Part shown: one piece after another, positions 28,486 through 37,098 of the stretch | Layout of the letters: each line of letters opens with the position of its first letter | Numbering within the stretch: position 1 is the first letter of the stretch | Assembly: GCA_946557105.1 (NCBI GenBank) | Contig: CAMNSZ010000009.1 | Span: forward strand, 49,954 to 113,953 | Origin: an uncultured Lachnospiraceae bacterium | GTDB lineage: Bacteria > Bacillota > Clostridia > Lachnospirales > Lachnospiraceae | Length of the DNA: 64,000 nucleotides | Direction: 5' to 3' | Notes under the pieces: generated by a model | Told to the model about the DNA's origin: nothing | Databases searched by the model: none | Seen by the model: only the letters and a program-made list of their open reading frames with translations | Made by a program: the position numbers and the translations under genes

Positions 28486-29337
28486 TTAATCCTTCTTGGA
28501 TGTTGCATATACCTCCGTCCATGCAGGTACAAAGCCTGCCCTTAGGGCAACTGTCTGAGAAACAGTGTGAGATTCGCTTGTGCCGTAAAAGGGAATTCTT
28601 CCCCTGCGTATAATCTCCTCCTTCAGCTTCCTAACCAGTACTGAGGCCAAGCCTTTTCCTTGGTACTTATTCAAAACATTAATACCAATCTGCCACAAAA
28701 ATTTTCCGTCGGCGCTGATACCCGCCATACCGGCCATATGCGTCTGATCAAAATCCTTTGGCTTTGCATCCGGCAGCATTGCCGCTACCGCCAGAACATC
28801 CGGATGCGTGGGCGCAAAGCCTATGGCGTGTCCAAAACAATTATTTTCTTTAAAACACAGAATTTCTTCCTGCTCATACCATGCATAAGAAAATTCCGCA
28901 GCTTCCCCGCCAACCGGCGCCTGATGCCCCTTCTGCCTGCAGCCGCTTTCCTCTCTGGGAAGAAAATATACATGGGTATCTCCCAACTCCCAACCATAGC
29001 ACTGCAGCTTTTCGTCTATTTTTCGTAAATTACCGTATCTGCAAAACCATTCGGGTTCACAATCGCCGAAATTCTCAACGGCCCAGTCATAAATCTGTTC
29101 GTCCACCAAAAGAAATAACTGTCCAAAGCAGATAAATGCATTAAAAAAGGCGCTTCTCTGCACATACCCTCTTGCCCCCTCTTGAACAGCGTAATTACTG
29201 CCTCCAGTACTATATGACTTACAAATATAAGTCTTTTGTGTGGAATTTTTTACATATGCCTCATAAGCCATGCCTATGTCCAAACAAAACTGCTTACGGG
29301 CTCCCTCCAGCATTTTTTTATCTATTCCCGCATCCAT
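28486..29337 (-). CDS. GNAT-family N-acetyltransferase
   Basis: The protein has 283 residues. The acetyl-CoA site is in the C-terminal half (WQIGINVLNKYQGKGLASVLVRKLKEEI, then SESHTVSQTVALRAGFVPAWTEVYA). The N-terminal half is unassigned and may determine the substrate. It lies between rsmI and the DUF6472 gene on the same strand. Confidence 0.85.
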   Translation of the reverse strand: MDAGIDKKMLEGARKQFCLDIGMAYEAYVKNSTQKTYICKSYSTGGSNYAVQEGARGYVQRSAFFNAFICFGQLFLLVDEQIYDWAVENFGDCEPEWFCRYGNLRKIDEKLQCYGWELGDTHVYFLPREESGCRQKGHQAPVGGEAAEFSYAWYEQEEILCFKENNCFGHAIGFAPTHPDVLAVAAMLPDAKPKDFDQTHMAGMAGISADGKFLWQIGINVLNKYQGKGLASVLVRKLKEEIIRRGRIPFYGTSESHTVSQTVALRAGFVPAWTEVYATSKKD

Positions 29338-29373
29338 AAACCCTACGCATCCTCCCGTGCCGTAATCGTATAA

Positions 29374-30219
29374 TTATTCAGCACCATGTAGATATCCGTA
29401 AATCTCTCTTTTACTTACGCCTCTGTCCTTTGCCACCTGCTTCATTGCCGCCTTATTGTCCATCCCCCGATTTTCATAGTATGCCATATGCTCCTCTATT
29501 GTCTTTTCCTCCCATGAGGCAATTTCCCTTCTTCGCTTTTCCTCTAAGCTTTTCCCCTCTATCACAAGCACATATTCTCCTCTTGGCTCCTCCGTCTCAA
29601 ACATTGCAAGCGCTGCTTTAAAGGTCGTCGGAATGACGGTCTCGAATTTCTTCGTAAGCTCCCTGCACAGCGTAAGCCTTCGGTTGCCCATGCATCCGTA
29701 AAGCTCCTCCAATGTCCTTACCAAATGATGGGGCGCCTCGTAGAGAATCATAGTACGGCTCTCCTCCGACAGCTCCTGCAAAATTACCTTTTTTTCCTTT
29801 TTGTCCGCTGGCAGAAAACCTTCAAAGCAAAAACGTCTGGTACTTAAACCCGACAACGTAAGAGCGGTTATACATGCCGCCGCTCCGGGAAGAGATGTGA
29901 CTGATATCGCACTTTCCTGACACATCCTTACAAGCACCTCCCCCGGGTCGGAAATGGCAGGCGTTCCCGCGTCCGTAATCAAAGCGATATCCTGTCCTGC
30001 CAACAACCGTTCCACCAACTGCTTTGCCTTCTCCACCTTATTGTATTCGTGGTAACTGGTCATGGGAGTATGAATATTAAAATGATTTAAAAGCTTTATA
30101 CTGTTCCGGGTGTCCTCCGCGGCAATAACATCCACACTCTTAAGCGTCTCTACCACTCTGGGCGTCATATCCCCCAGATTTCCTATTGGCGTTGCACATA
30201 AAAATAACGTTCCCGTCAT
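29374..30219 (-). CDS. rsmI: 16S rRNA (cytidine-1402-2'-O)-methyltransferase
   Basis: The 281-residue tetrapyrrole-methylase-fold enzyme has LFLCATPIGNLGDMTPRVVETLKSVDVIAAEDTRNS at its start. Further on come ALITDAGTPAISDPG and YEAPHHLVRTLEEL, all typical of RsmI. It methylates C1402 of 16S rRNA. It belongs to the conserved ricT-trmN6-rsmI block. Confidence 0.97.
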   Translation of the reverse strand: MTGTLFLCATPIGNLGDMTPRVVETLKSVDVIAAEDTRNSIKLLNHFNIHTPMTSYHEYNKVEKAKQLVERLLAGQDIALITDAGTPAISDPGEVLVRMCQESAISVTSLPGAAACITALTLSGLSTRRFCFEGFLPADKKEKKVILQELSEESRTMILYEAPHHLVRTLEELYGCMGNRRLTLCRELTKKFETVIPTTFKAALAMFETEEPRGEYVLVIEGKSLEEKRRREIASWEEKTIEEHMAYYENRGMDNKAAMKQVAKDRGVSKREIYGYLHGAE

Positions 30220-30373
30220 ATATTTTCACATTCCTCTTTTTCATTTCTCATGGCGATCTAATATCCCGCATGCATATCCTTCTACTCAAATCTCAATGCT
30301 GCCTTACGCTTCAGCACTATGCTGTTTTGAAAAATACATACCGCAACTATGTAATACAAAAACCGTTTACCCC

Positions 30374-31114
30374 TCAATATCCATAAATATCATAAATGTC
30401 CGGCATGTAGACCCCCGGGCTTTTATAAACAATTAATGGTTTCTCCACCGTCATTCGAGGTCTTCCTCCTCTTGACGCCTCTAACAGCACCATATTCGGC
30501 TCTTTATCTACATAAGGAAAAACCAACTGCATACGCTTAGGCTCCAGCTTGTATTTCGACATTGTTGTCATAATTTCCGCAAGTCGAAATGGCCGATGAA
30601 CCAGAAAAAAATTTCCTCCCGGTTTTAACAGCTTTGCCGCACGACTGATAACATCCTCCAAGGTGCATAAAATTTCATGTCTTGCAATTGCCTTAGGCTC
30701 CTGTGGGTTTGTCAACCCGTGCTGCCCTATCATATAAGGCGGATTGCAGGTGATACAATCAAAAGAAGCAGACGGGAAAATATTGTCTGCTTCTTTAATA
30801 TCTCCTGTTATAATTTCAATTTTGTCCGACAATCCGTTCAACGCCACGCTCCTGCGCGCCATATCCGCACTTTCCGGCTGAATCTCCAAACCAATCAGGT
30901 GGGCGCACTCCGTCTTCGCCTCCAACAAAATAGGGATAATCCCCGTTCCCGTTCCCATATCCAAAAGCGTATCTCCCTTTTTGGCACGAACAAAGCCCGA
31001 TAATAACACTGCATCCATACCGAAACAAAACTTGTCGGGATTTTGTATAATCCGATAGCCGTTGCGCTGCAATTCATCCAAGCGTTCATTTTCTTTTAAC
31101 TCAATGTTCCTCAC
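30374..31114 (-). CDS. tRNA1(Val) adenine-37 N6-methyltransferase-like protein
   Basis: The 246-residue class I SAM methyltransferase has LLDMGTGTGIIPILLEAK as the SAM loop. CNPPYMIGQHG is the NPPY catalytic motif of N6-adenine methyltransferases. It resembles YabB/TrmN6. The start overlaps the ricT stop by 14 bases, so the two are coupled, which is the usual arrangement in Firmicutes. Confidence 0.92.
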   Translation of the reverse strand: MRNIELKENERLDELQRNGYRIIQNPDKFCFGMDAVLLSGFVRAKKGDTLLDMGTGTGIIPILLEAKTECAHLIGLEIQPESADMARRSVALNGLSDKIEIITGDIKEADNIFPSASFDCITCNPPYMIGQHGLTNPQEPKAIARHEILCTLEDVISRAAKLLKPGGNFFLVHRPFRLAEIMTTMSKYKLEPKRMQLVFPYVDKEPNMVLLEASRGGRPRMTVEKPLIVYKSPGVYMPDIYDIYGY

Positions 31115-32207
31115 GCCTTGACTTTCCTTCCTGTCTGTCTCGCTGTCTGCCGCCCTTTCCCTGTGAACCGTTGTGGTGTCTTCTCTGTGGCTTTTCCTTT
31201 TCCTGATTAGCCTCCTGCTGTCGCTCTTTACGTCTCTCCTGTTGCCTGTCCTGACGCGGCTCCTGCTTTCTGTCCTGCTCTTGCTGTCTCGTCTGCTGCT
31301 CTTCTAACTGCTTGTCCTGTTGCTCCTCCTGCTCCAGACGTTCAAGCTCCCGCAATTCTTCTTTGGAAAGCTCCAGCTTTTCCTTTCTGCCATGCTTTCT
31401 TTTAAAACGAAGCCTATCCACCTCATACTCACGGATTTCCTTTTCGTCCTCCACATCCACTATTACCTTTACCAGCTGGCGAAGCACATTCACGCTGTGT
31501 ACCTCTCCCTTAAAGCCGTCGTCGGTGGTAACGGAATCTCCGATATTAGGAAGCCTTCTGTTCAATTCCTCATAGGTTTCCTCCTCGTTTTTCAGACAGC
31601 ACATCAATCTGCCGCACACGCCTGAAATTTTGGTTGGGTTCAAGGAAAGATTCTGCTCCTTTGCCATTTTAATGGAAACAGGAATAAAGTCCGATAAATA
31701 GCTATGGCAGCAAAGGGGTCTGCCACAGATGCCGATGCCTCCTACAATCTTGGTCTCGTCTCTGACGCCAATCTGCCGCAGCTCAATTCTCGTCTTAAAC
31801 ACACTTGCCAAATCCTTCACAAGCTCACGGAAGTCAATCCTTCCGTCTGCCGTAAAGTAAAAAAGCACTTTGTTATTATCAAAGGTATATTCGGCATCAA
31901 TCAGCTTCATTTCCAAATTGTGTTTCTGAATTTTTTCAAGACAAATCTTAAAGGCGTCCTTTTCCTTCTCCTTATTTGCCGCCTCCTGCTCCACGTCGCG
32001 TTGATTGGCAATACGAATCACCGGTTTTAATGGCTGGACTACCTTTTCCTCCTCCACCTCACAGATACCGGAAACAACCGTACCATATTCGATTCCCCTC
32101 GCCGTTTCCACAATAACATGGTCGCCTCTTTTTATATTAAATTTCAACGGATCAAAAAAATAAATTTTACCCGCCGTGCGAAATCTGACTCCAATTACCT
32201 TTATCAT
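31101..32207 (-). CDS. ricT: PSP1-domain regulatory iron-sulfur subunit RicT (YaaT)
   Basis: The PSP1 domain (residues about 1-280) includes the Cys-containing GGIGICGRPLCCHSYLSDF and SGVCGRLMCCLKNEEETYEELN, which bind Fe-S in the RicAFT complex. That complex affects sporulation, biofilm and mRNA maturation with RNase Y in Bacillus. The last 100 residues form a very polar Gln/Arg/Glu-rich tail, probably disordered, which makes the protein longer than B. subtilis YaaT. It normally follows holB; here 20.4 kb of other genes intervene. Confidence 0.95.
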   Translation of the reverse strand: MIKVIGVRFRTAGKIYFFDPLKFNIKRGDHVIVETARGIEYGTVVSGICEVEEEKVVQPLKPVIRIANQRDVEQEAANKEKEKDAFKICLEKIQKHNLEMKLIDAEYTFDNNKVLFYFTADGRIDFRELVKDLASVFKTRIELRQIGVRDETKIVGGIGICGRPLCCHSYLSDFIPVSIKMAKEQNLSLNPTKISGVCGRLMCCLKNEEETYEELNRRLPNIGDSVTTDDGFKGEVHSVNVLRQLVKVIVDVEDEKEIREYEVDRLRFKRKHGRKEKLELSKEELRELERLEQEEQQDKQLEEQQTRQQEQDRKQEPRQDRQQERRKERQQEANQEKEKPQRRHHNGSQGKGGRQRDRQEGKSRREEH

Positions 32208-32331
32208 CTATACTCCCATCTGCAGCATATCTGCCGCTCCTTTAGCGGACACAACCGTCACCCTTGCTATTTTAGCATAGATTATTGAAAAAAACCACTA
32301 TTTTCAATGAGACAGTATATTTTGGCAATCT

Positions 32332-33183
32332 TTATCCCATCTGGCTGATTAAAAAATAATCCCTATGAGGCCTTCCCTCGACGCTGATATTGCATCCAAA
32401 TCCAACCTCCGGATTAAATCTGTCACGCAGCCATTCCACTGACATGTTAAACCAACATTTCGCCCCAAGGTCACGGGTTGTATATTCGTTAAGGCTTCTG
32501 TTGTCACCGTTGAGCATCCCATGGTCTCCCGGCTCGAAACAGTGAAGCTCAAAAGGAACATCATTATCTGATAATGCCCTTGCAAAATTCAACGATTGAT
32601 TACATGATACAAACTTATCGCCAAAGCTCGTCACCATAAACGCCGGCGGTGTGCATGCATCAACTAATTCGTCGCATCTAAGTACGTTTTTATCATTTTT
32701 TCCTTTTTCATATCCGGGAATGTCAACGCCAATACAAGGATAAATAAGAATCATAGCATCAGGACGCAGAGTAGAAGGCTCTGCATTTAATATTTCAATT
32801 AAGCTTTTGTCATTATATAATGTGCCCGCGCATACAGCCACATGGGCGCCTGCCGAAAAGCCTGCTACTGCAACTGCGTCGGAGCGTATCTTCCATAACT
32901 GTGCATTACGTCTGACAAGCTTTAAAGCGTTAAAAACTGCAAGCTGAGGAGCCGGATATACGGCTTCCTCCTTAATCGGATAATAGCAGACAAACGTATT
33001 ATATCCCTTTGCATAATAAGCCATTGCCGTAGGTTCGCCCTCATGAGGCGTCAAAAACACATATCCGCCGCCCGGACATACAATTACGGCAGGTCTTGTA
33101 AATTCATCATCATAGATAAAACCTCGTAAATACGCAGTTCCGGACTCGTTTAACTTTTCACTTATAATCTTCAATTCAACCAC
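32332..33183 (-). CDS. Alpha/beta hydrolase, acetyl-esterase type
   Basis: The 283-residue enzyme of the BD-FAE/Axe-like group has the oxyanion segment VIVCPGGGYVFLTPHEGEP. The nucleophile Ser is in VAGFSAGAHVAV, the Asp in VTSFGDKFVSC and the His in EPGDHGMLNG. It is a cytoplasmic esterase, often acting on acetylated sugars. It is the first gene inside the holB-ricT gap on the ricT side and lies downstream of Trp-rich peptide A and its promoter, so it may be in that transcript. Confidence 0.87.
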   Translation of the reverse strand: MVELKIISEKLNESGTAYLRGFIYDDEFTRPAVIVCPGGGYVFLTPHEGEPTAMAYYAKGYNTFVCYYPIKEEAVYPAPQLAVFNALKLVRRNAQLWKIRSDAVAVAGFSAGAHVAVCAGTLYNDKSLIEILNAEPSTLRPDAMILIYPCIGVDIPGYEKGKNDKNVLRCDELVDACTPPAFMVTSFGDKFVSCNQSLNFARALSDNDVPFELHCFEPGDHGMLNGDNRSLNEYTTRDLGAKCWFNMSVEWLRDRFNPEVGFGCNISVEGRPHRDYFLISQMG

Positions 33184-33325
33184 CTTACCTTCCTTGCAAA
33201 TTGTTTATATTCCAAAATATTCGGCCTTCCAAACAGCCCTATATAAATATAACAAATTACAATTCCGGATTCAAGATGCGGCGGGGATTTCTTCCGCAAT
33301 CGTAATTGGTATTATACATCCGTAT

Positions 33326-33458
33326 ACTTTAAAACGAGGAGACGATTAGTATAAATCTTTTACACAAATAACCACTCCCACAATCCATCAAAAATCCCCA
33401 TATACAATATCTTCTAACAAAATTCCCTAATAATACATATCGTCTCCTCATTTAAAGT
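33326..33458 (-). repeat. Long-range inverted repeat enclosing peptide A; sequesters a ribosome site
   Basis: Arms at 33326-33346 and 33439-33458 are near-perfect complements (core GAGGAGACGAT / ATCGTCTCCTC plus CTTTAAA / TTTAAAG). In the leftward transcript the first arm contains the GAGGAGA ribosome site. The second arm, after peptide A, would pair with it. It could be a translation switch; a small MITE-like element is the alternative. Confidence 0.6.
33360..33401 (-). CDS. Trp-rich short peptide A (13 aa)
   Basis: The ORF encodes MGIFDGLWEWLFV. It lies about 55 bases downstream of a promoter with LytTR-type repeats. It is clearly related to peptide B (MLDDLWKWLFG) in the D-x-L-W-x-W-L-F core. 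Its own ribosome site is weak (AGAAG). The strong GAGGAGA of this transcript precedes a three-codon mini-ORF (ATG TAT TAT TAG) upstream, suggesting reinitiation or RNA-structure control. There is no leader or export signal. Function unknown; a signal or membrane-active peptide is inferred. Confidence 0.5.
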   Translation of the reverse strand: MGIFDGLWEWLFV

Positions 33459-33525
33459 TTAGCAAAATATAGCATGGTTTTCAACAATAAGTATTTGAAT
33501 GGTTACTTAAGTTGTCAAATGGCAG
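33456..33525 (-). promoter_or_regulatory. Promoter A with paired LytTR-type repeats
   Basis: Reading leftward: CCATTTGACA (from 33522) and CCATTCAAAT (from 33502) are 20 bases apart. The -35 TTGAAA (33484-33479) begins 18 bases after the second repeat. A 17-base spacer and TAAACT (33461-33456) complete the promoter. The same geometry recurs at promoters B and C. Confidence 0.7.
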
Positions 33526-33556
33526 TCTCTTTTTAACAAACCGCTGTAATCATCTT

Positions 33557-35485
33557 TCACTGAATCTCATTCAGATAAGTCTGCACCCTGTTCTGTATGA
33601 CCCCTGCCGTCTTCTCCGCCGTCTTCTCCGCCGTCTTCTCCCCTATAAAATACGGCTGCAGCTCCTCATACAGGATTCCCGCCATGGCTTCCTCCCAGGG
33701 CTGCAGCTCCCCCGCCGTCTCACACACCTCTTCCAGCTCCTTATACGCCTCATACGCCTCAAAGCCCCCGTATTCCCCTCCGTGCTTCTCAAACTCCTCC
33801 TCGAACTGCTTCTTTAGCACGTCCTTTCTGGTCGAAAACTGTAACGGCAGCTTCTGCTCATAATGCCTTGTCAGGTACCCTTCTATAAATTCCCAGCACT
33901 CCTCCTTATATTCCGAACGGGAACAGATTCCATACATATAATTCCCCTGATTCAGGCAGCTTCCCACGCTGCCGTCTCCGGTGGGGTACCCGGTAAAGGT
34001 CACCTCCTTTGTTCCCAGCAGCCTGTATACCTCCATAAAGGACTCTATGCTGTATAAATAGCAGTCTTGCAACAGCGCCTCCCTGTCATCCTTCCCCGCC
34101 TCCTGCGGGAAGCCGTCGGCAAACGCAAGCAGGCTGTAGAATTCCTCCTTCTCAAACTCTGCCCTTCCCCTGTCATAATCTATGAATTCTGGGGCCCGCA
34201 GGGCAATGCACAGCTCAAACACGTTGAGCTTTGATTCCTCCCCAATCAGCGCCATGTGGGGATACCTTTCATGCAGGCCGCGGATTTTCTGAAACGCAAG
34301 GCCGCCCTCTTCCCCCACAAGGGCGGCTTTCCCTGCCATGGTCTGGATGCTGAATTCCGTGGGTATCCCGTACAGGATTCCCCCCTCCCTGCCGATTTCC
34401 CATGCCGCCTTCAGATAATCCTCCTCATGGATGACGCTGCTGTCCTCCACATAGGGCTGCAAATCCTCCAGCGCCCCGCTGTCCACAAGAAATTTGTAGT
34501 TCCCGCCCGGTCTTAGCGCTATGAGGTCCGGCGCATTGCCCCCCGCAATGTCGGCGCCCAGCCCGGCATACCCGTCCTCTGCGGACTTTTCTCCTGCGGC
34601 ATACTCCTTTATGGTGATATGGATATCGCCCCGGGATTTGTTGAACTCCACCACCGCCGCCTTTACCGTAGAGTCCGCCTCCCCCACGGCGAGAATCAGC
34701 TCCGTCTCCGCCGCGCTTTCCGGCAGGGAGGCTGCCTGCTTTTCACAGGGGGTAAACACGTATACCTCCGCTCCTGTACTTATATATGTCCATGCGACCA
34801 TTATCCCGTCGTCGTATTGTAGTATTTCACTTAAGGAATCATGTTCTATTCCATAATCAATTAATTCAAACATTTTGTCATCGGAACCATTTTCATTTAC
34901 ATGATATACCGCGCCTTGAAAGGATATTAACTCTCTCTTTTCTTGCGGTACCTCCTGTTCGGCTGACAAAATGTCACCATATTCGTCCAAAATAAATCTT
35001 CCGTTTTCCCCGTCAATAGAAACTTCCGTTTCCCTAATTTTAATCCGTAATATATACCCTAATGAGTTTAACACTTCGGATGAATAAGGTTTTTTATATA
35101 ACAAATCCCCATCTGCCGTCTGCTTGATAAAATATCTGTTCCATATCGCTTCTCCTTCGTCTACACTAATTAAGAAATAGCCGTTCCCCCCATTATCTAC
35201 CGTATAGGCAATGATATTATATTTCTCTGCAAAATCCAACTTCCTTTCGCTGCTTTCTCCGCTAAACCAATTTAATCTACCAATTGAATAGGAATATTCG
35301 CCCTTTTCCGCCAAATAATAAATATTCTTATCCACGACAACCGGCGTACAGAACCCGGGAAAAGAAGGCAGCGTATATCGAACAGTTTCATAGCTTATAA
35401 CCTCCATGTTATTAATATCTCCTGCCGCTTCACATCCGGATAGAAAAATACATAAAATTATAAAAGTTCCCAACCACCTCTTCAT
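33557..35485 (-). CDS. Lipoprotein with propeller-like N-terminal region and family 1 solute-binding domain
   Basis: The protein has 642 residues with a lipobox (IFLSGCEAA, Cys18) at the start. About 240 residues of beta-rich, possibly propeller sequence follow. A solute-binding domain begins near ETELILAVGEADSTVKAAVVEFNKSRGDIHITIKEY and includes DIAGGNAPDLIALRPGGNYKFLVDSGALEDLQPYVE. No permease genes are adjacent, so it may act as a surface sensor or binding protein. The end has three EKTA repeats. Base composition changes sharply near 34770: the C-terminal half is GC-rich, the N-terminal half AT-rich. Confidence 0.85.
   Translation of the reverse strand: MKRWLGTFIILCIFLSGCEAAGDINNMEVISYETVRYTLPSFPGFCTPVVVDKNIYYLAEKGEYSYSIGRLNWFSGESSERKLDFAEKYNIIAYTVDNGGNGYFLISVDEGEAIWNRYFIKQTADGDLLYKKPYSSEVLNSLGYILRIKIRETEVSIDGENGRFILDEYGDILSAEQEVPQEKRELISFQGAVYHVNENGSDDKMFELIDYGIEHDSLSEILQYDDGIMVAWTYISTGAEVYVFTPCEKQAASLPESAAETELILAVGEADSTVKAAVVEFNKSRGDIHITIKEYAAGEKSAEDGYAGLGADIAGGNAPDLIALRPGGNYKFLVDSGALEDLQPYVEDSSVIHEEDYLKAAWEIGREGGILYGIPTEFSIQTMAGKAALVGEEGGLAFQKIRGLHERYPHMALIGEESKLNVFELCIALRAPEFIDYDRGRAEFEKEEFYSLLAFADGFPQEAGKDDREALLQDCYLYSIESFMEVYRLLGTKEVTFTGYPTGDGSVGSCLNQGNYMYGICSRSEYKEECWEFIEGYLTRHYEQKLPLQFSTRKDVLKKQFEEEFEKHGGEYGGFEAYEAYKELEEVCETAGELQPWEEAMAGILYEELQPYFIGEKTAEKTAEKTAGVIQNRVQTYLNEIQ
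33605..33640. repeat. 12-bp tandem repeat, three copies, inside the lipoprotein gene
   Basis: CGCCGTCTTCTC is repeated three times and encodes EKTAEKTAEKTA near the C terminus of the solute-binding lipoprotein. It is in frame, so slippage would change length by four residues without a frameshift. Confidence 0.85.
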
Positions 35486-35616
35486 TTTCCGACACTCCTC
35501 TTTTTAAAGCCGCGTTAAATTTTCCAATTGTAATCATTTCTATAGCGTTTGATATCAGCCTTAAAAAATAAAATTTTATTTGAAGAAATTAATTCAAGTG
35601 TCAAACAATCAATATG

Positions 35617-35790
35617 CTAAAACGGACAAACATTATATTGGCCCTTTGAACATTCCGAATGCTCTTCAAAGCATAAGTGCTTAGCGGGCTTACCTGTACT
35701 ATCCAGCCAAGGCTCCGTATAATTACATGGTACGCAAATATAAGTGCCAAACGATACCTTTGCCTTTATATAACACTTTTTGGAAAACAA
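35617..35790 (-). CDS. Unrecognised Cys-rich small ORF, possibly a fragment
   Basis: The frame is open for 57 codons from a TTG with no visible ribosome site. It contains six Cys (GTYICVPCNYTEPWLDSTG, then HLCFEEHSECSKGQYNVCPF), a spacing that could hold zinc or disulfides. The stop TGA ten codons upstream limits extension. It lies between the lipoprotein and a small membrane ORF. It may be the tail of a broken gene. Confidence 0.35.
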   Translation of the reverse strand: MFSKKCYIKAKVSFGTYICVPCNYTEPWLDSTGKPAKHLCFEEHSECSKGQYNVCPF

Positions 35791-35800
35791 AAAACCATAA

Positions 35801-35974
35801 TTATGATAACCGCTTCATAATCCTCTTTATTTTTGACACAAACCTCTGCCATAGTAGAAAAACATTTGCTGCATGCATATGATGTACTTTGATAGCGGTA
35901 CCGTATATGCATAGAAATACCACTATGCCCATTGCCGCAAAAAATCTGCCTTTCTTATATAACCCCGTTCCCAT
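35801..35974 (-). CDS. Small membrane protein (57 aa), unrecognised
   Basis: The ATG at 35974 has AAAAGGAG eight bases upstream. The product starts MGTGLYKKGRFFAAMG, has one hydrophobic helix (about residues 12-27) and ends in a basic stretch (VSKIKRIMKRLS). It lies next to a decayed LytTR regulator, so a sensor-associated or peptide-export role is conceivable, but nothing in the sequence proves it. It does not look like AgrD, as there is no Cys and no acidic tail. Confidence 0.45.
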   Translation of the reverse strand: MGTGLYKKGRFFAAMGIVVFLCIYGTAIKVHHMHAANVFLLWQRFVSKIKRIMKRLS

Positions 35975-36129
35975 ATCTTTTCTCCTTTTTGTCCTCACTA
36001 TCAAATTCTTTTTCTTCTGTCCATTATGTCATGTGTTCAAATCATTAGCCGAATACACATTTTTATTCGACGCACTATGATAATACCGTTTATACGTTTT
36101 CATATAATCGCATGTCACTATTATGTATT

Positions 36130-36657
36130 TACAAAAAAATTTCCTTCCTATTTGTTATACAAATCATCTTCTACATATGTGCGTCCATATTCCTTAGCCT
36201 TCTTCTCAAAACAAAAAATTCTTTATCAGTAATAAAAACTCTATAATTTTTATAAGACTGAATTCATCATAAATTAACGATATATTGGCGGTTTAGACGG
36301 ACATGAATTCCGAATACCCGCCATATGCCTGTATGTACCGAACCTCTTCTTGTGGCACTGCATATTTGTTACGCTGATAATACAACCTATAAACCGTTTT
36401 TCTCTGTTTGGCTCCACTTCTGCTGCCAGTGTCTCTTCCAATTCCCTTTTTCAAACGGTTTTGTTACACAACATGCAGGGCTTTAACTTAAATTCCCTCT
36501 TTAAAGCGTTCCACCTTCCTGTCGCGATAACAATCTTGCATTCCGGATTGCGTTCCCCCATTATTCTTCCTAGCTCTGTGTCAGCTATCTGTAATATCTG
36601 AATATCCCAAGATACAAGATTCACTTCCTTTATCCGACTCAATACTACCTCGCTCAT
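36130..36657 (-). pseudogene. Decayed LytTR response regulator
   Basis: Reading leftward, fragments of a receiver domain (IKEVNLVSWDIQI, then ELGRIMGERNPECKIVIATGR and FKLKPCMLCNKTV) continue in another frame as LytTR sequence (YQRNKYAVPQEEVRYIQAYGGYSEFM). The end of that domain (SYKNYRVFITDKEFFV) follows. Several frameshifts and stops separate the parts. It resembles the intact regulator at 38449-39159 and is probably the relic of a third regulator module whose kinase is gone. Confidence 0.7.
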
Positions 36658-36737
36658 ATTAGAAAAATACTCTTCACAAGCATAACCACATTAGTGGCAA
36701 ATATCATTAATTTTATTTTACATAAAAAGGCATATTC

Positions 36738-36887
36738 TCACATATGCCTCCCATTCCTCCCTGCCTGCCTATTTCGTACCATCCATGTGGCATTCAGGGA
36801 AATCTCCGTTGCATTCGGCTTGGGAATCGTAATATCATGAATGAAATAAAGTGAAAATTCTTCTGATGATTTTCCCCTCCTCTTCAT
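36738..36887 (-). CDS. Unrecognised 49-residue ORF
   Basis: The frame runs from an ATG nine bases after a GGGGGGAT run. It begins MKRRGKSSEEFSLYFIHDIT and ends GRNGRHM. It has no membrane helix and no known motif. It lies just downstream of Trp-rich peptide B in the same direction, so it could be in that transcript. It may be spurious. Confidence 0.25.
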   Translation of the reverse strand: MKRRGKSSEEFSLYFIHDITIPKPNATEISLNATWMVRNRQAGRNGRHM

Positions 36888-37012
36888 GTAAACGATCCCC
36901 CCCGAATGTCACGCTTTTGCTTTCCGCACATTTCTCTTTTGTACTGATTCTTTGTATGACCGTCAACCTTCTCTTCCAGCAAATGTATACTTACATCTGC
37001 ATAACCCCAGCG

Positions 37013-37048
37013 TCATCCAAACAGCCATTTCCACAGATCATCCAACAT
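37013..37048 (-). CDS. Trp-rich short peptide B (11 aa)
   Basis: The ORF encodes MLDDLWKWLFG. AAGGGGG lies eight bases before the ATG, so translation is credible despite the size. A promoter with LytTR-type repeats (37099-37165) lies about 50 bases upstream, directly after the kinase gene. The DxLWxWLF core is shared with peptide A. No processing leader or export signal is present. It could be a leaderless pheromone or membrane-active peptide linked to the kinase/regulator pair upstream. Confidence 0.6.
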   Translation of the reverse strand: MLDDLWKWLFG

Positions 37049-37098
37049 AAGCAGACCCCCTTCTGTCGTATAAATATTATTTACTGGTTACTGACCTT

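Noticed and set aside
31312..31625. Ser-rich plus-strand frames opposite ricT
   Set aside because: Low-complexity mirror of the Gln/Glu/Arg-rich RicT tail, not a gene.
33605..33640. Tandem repeats as part of a CRISPR array
   Set aside because: Repeats are contiguous 12-mers in frame coding EKTA, without spacers. No CRISPR-like array or cas gene is seen in the window.
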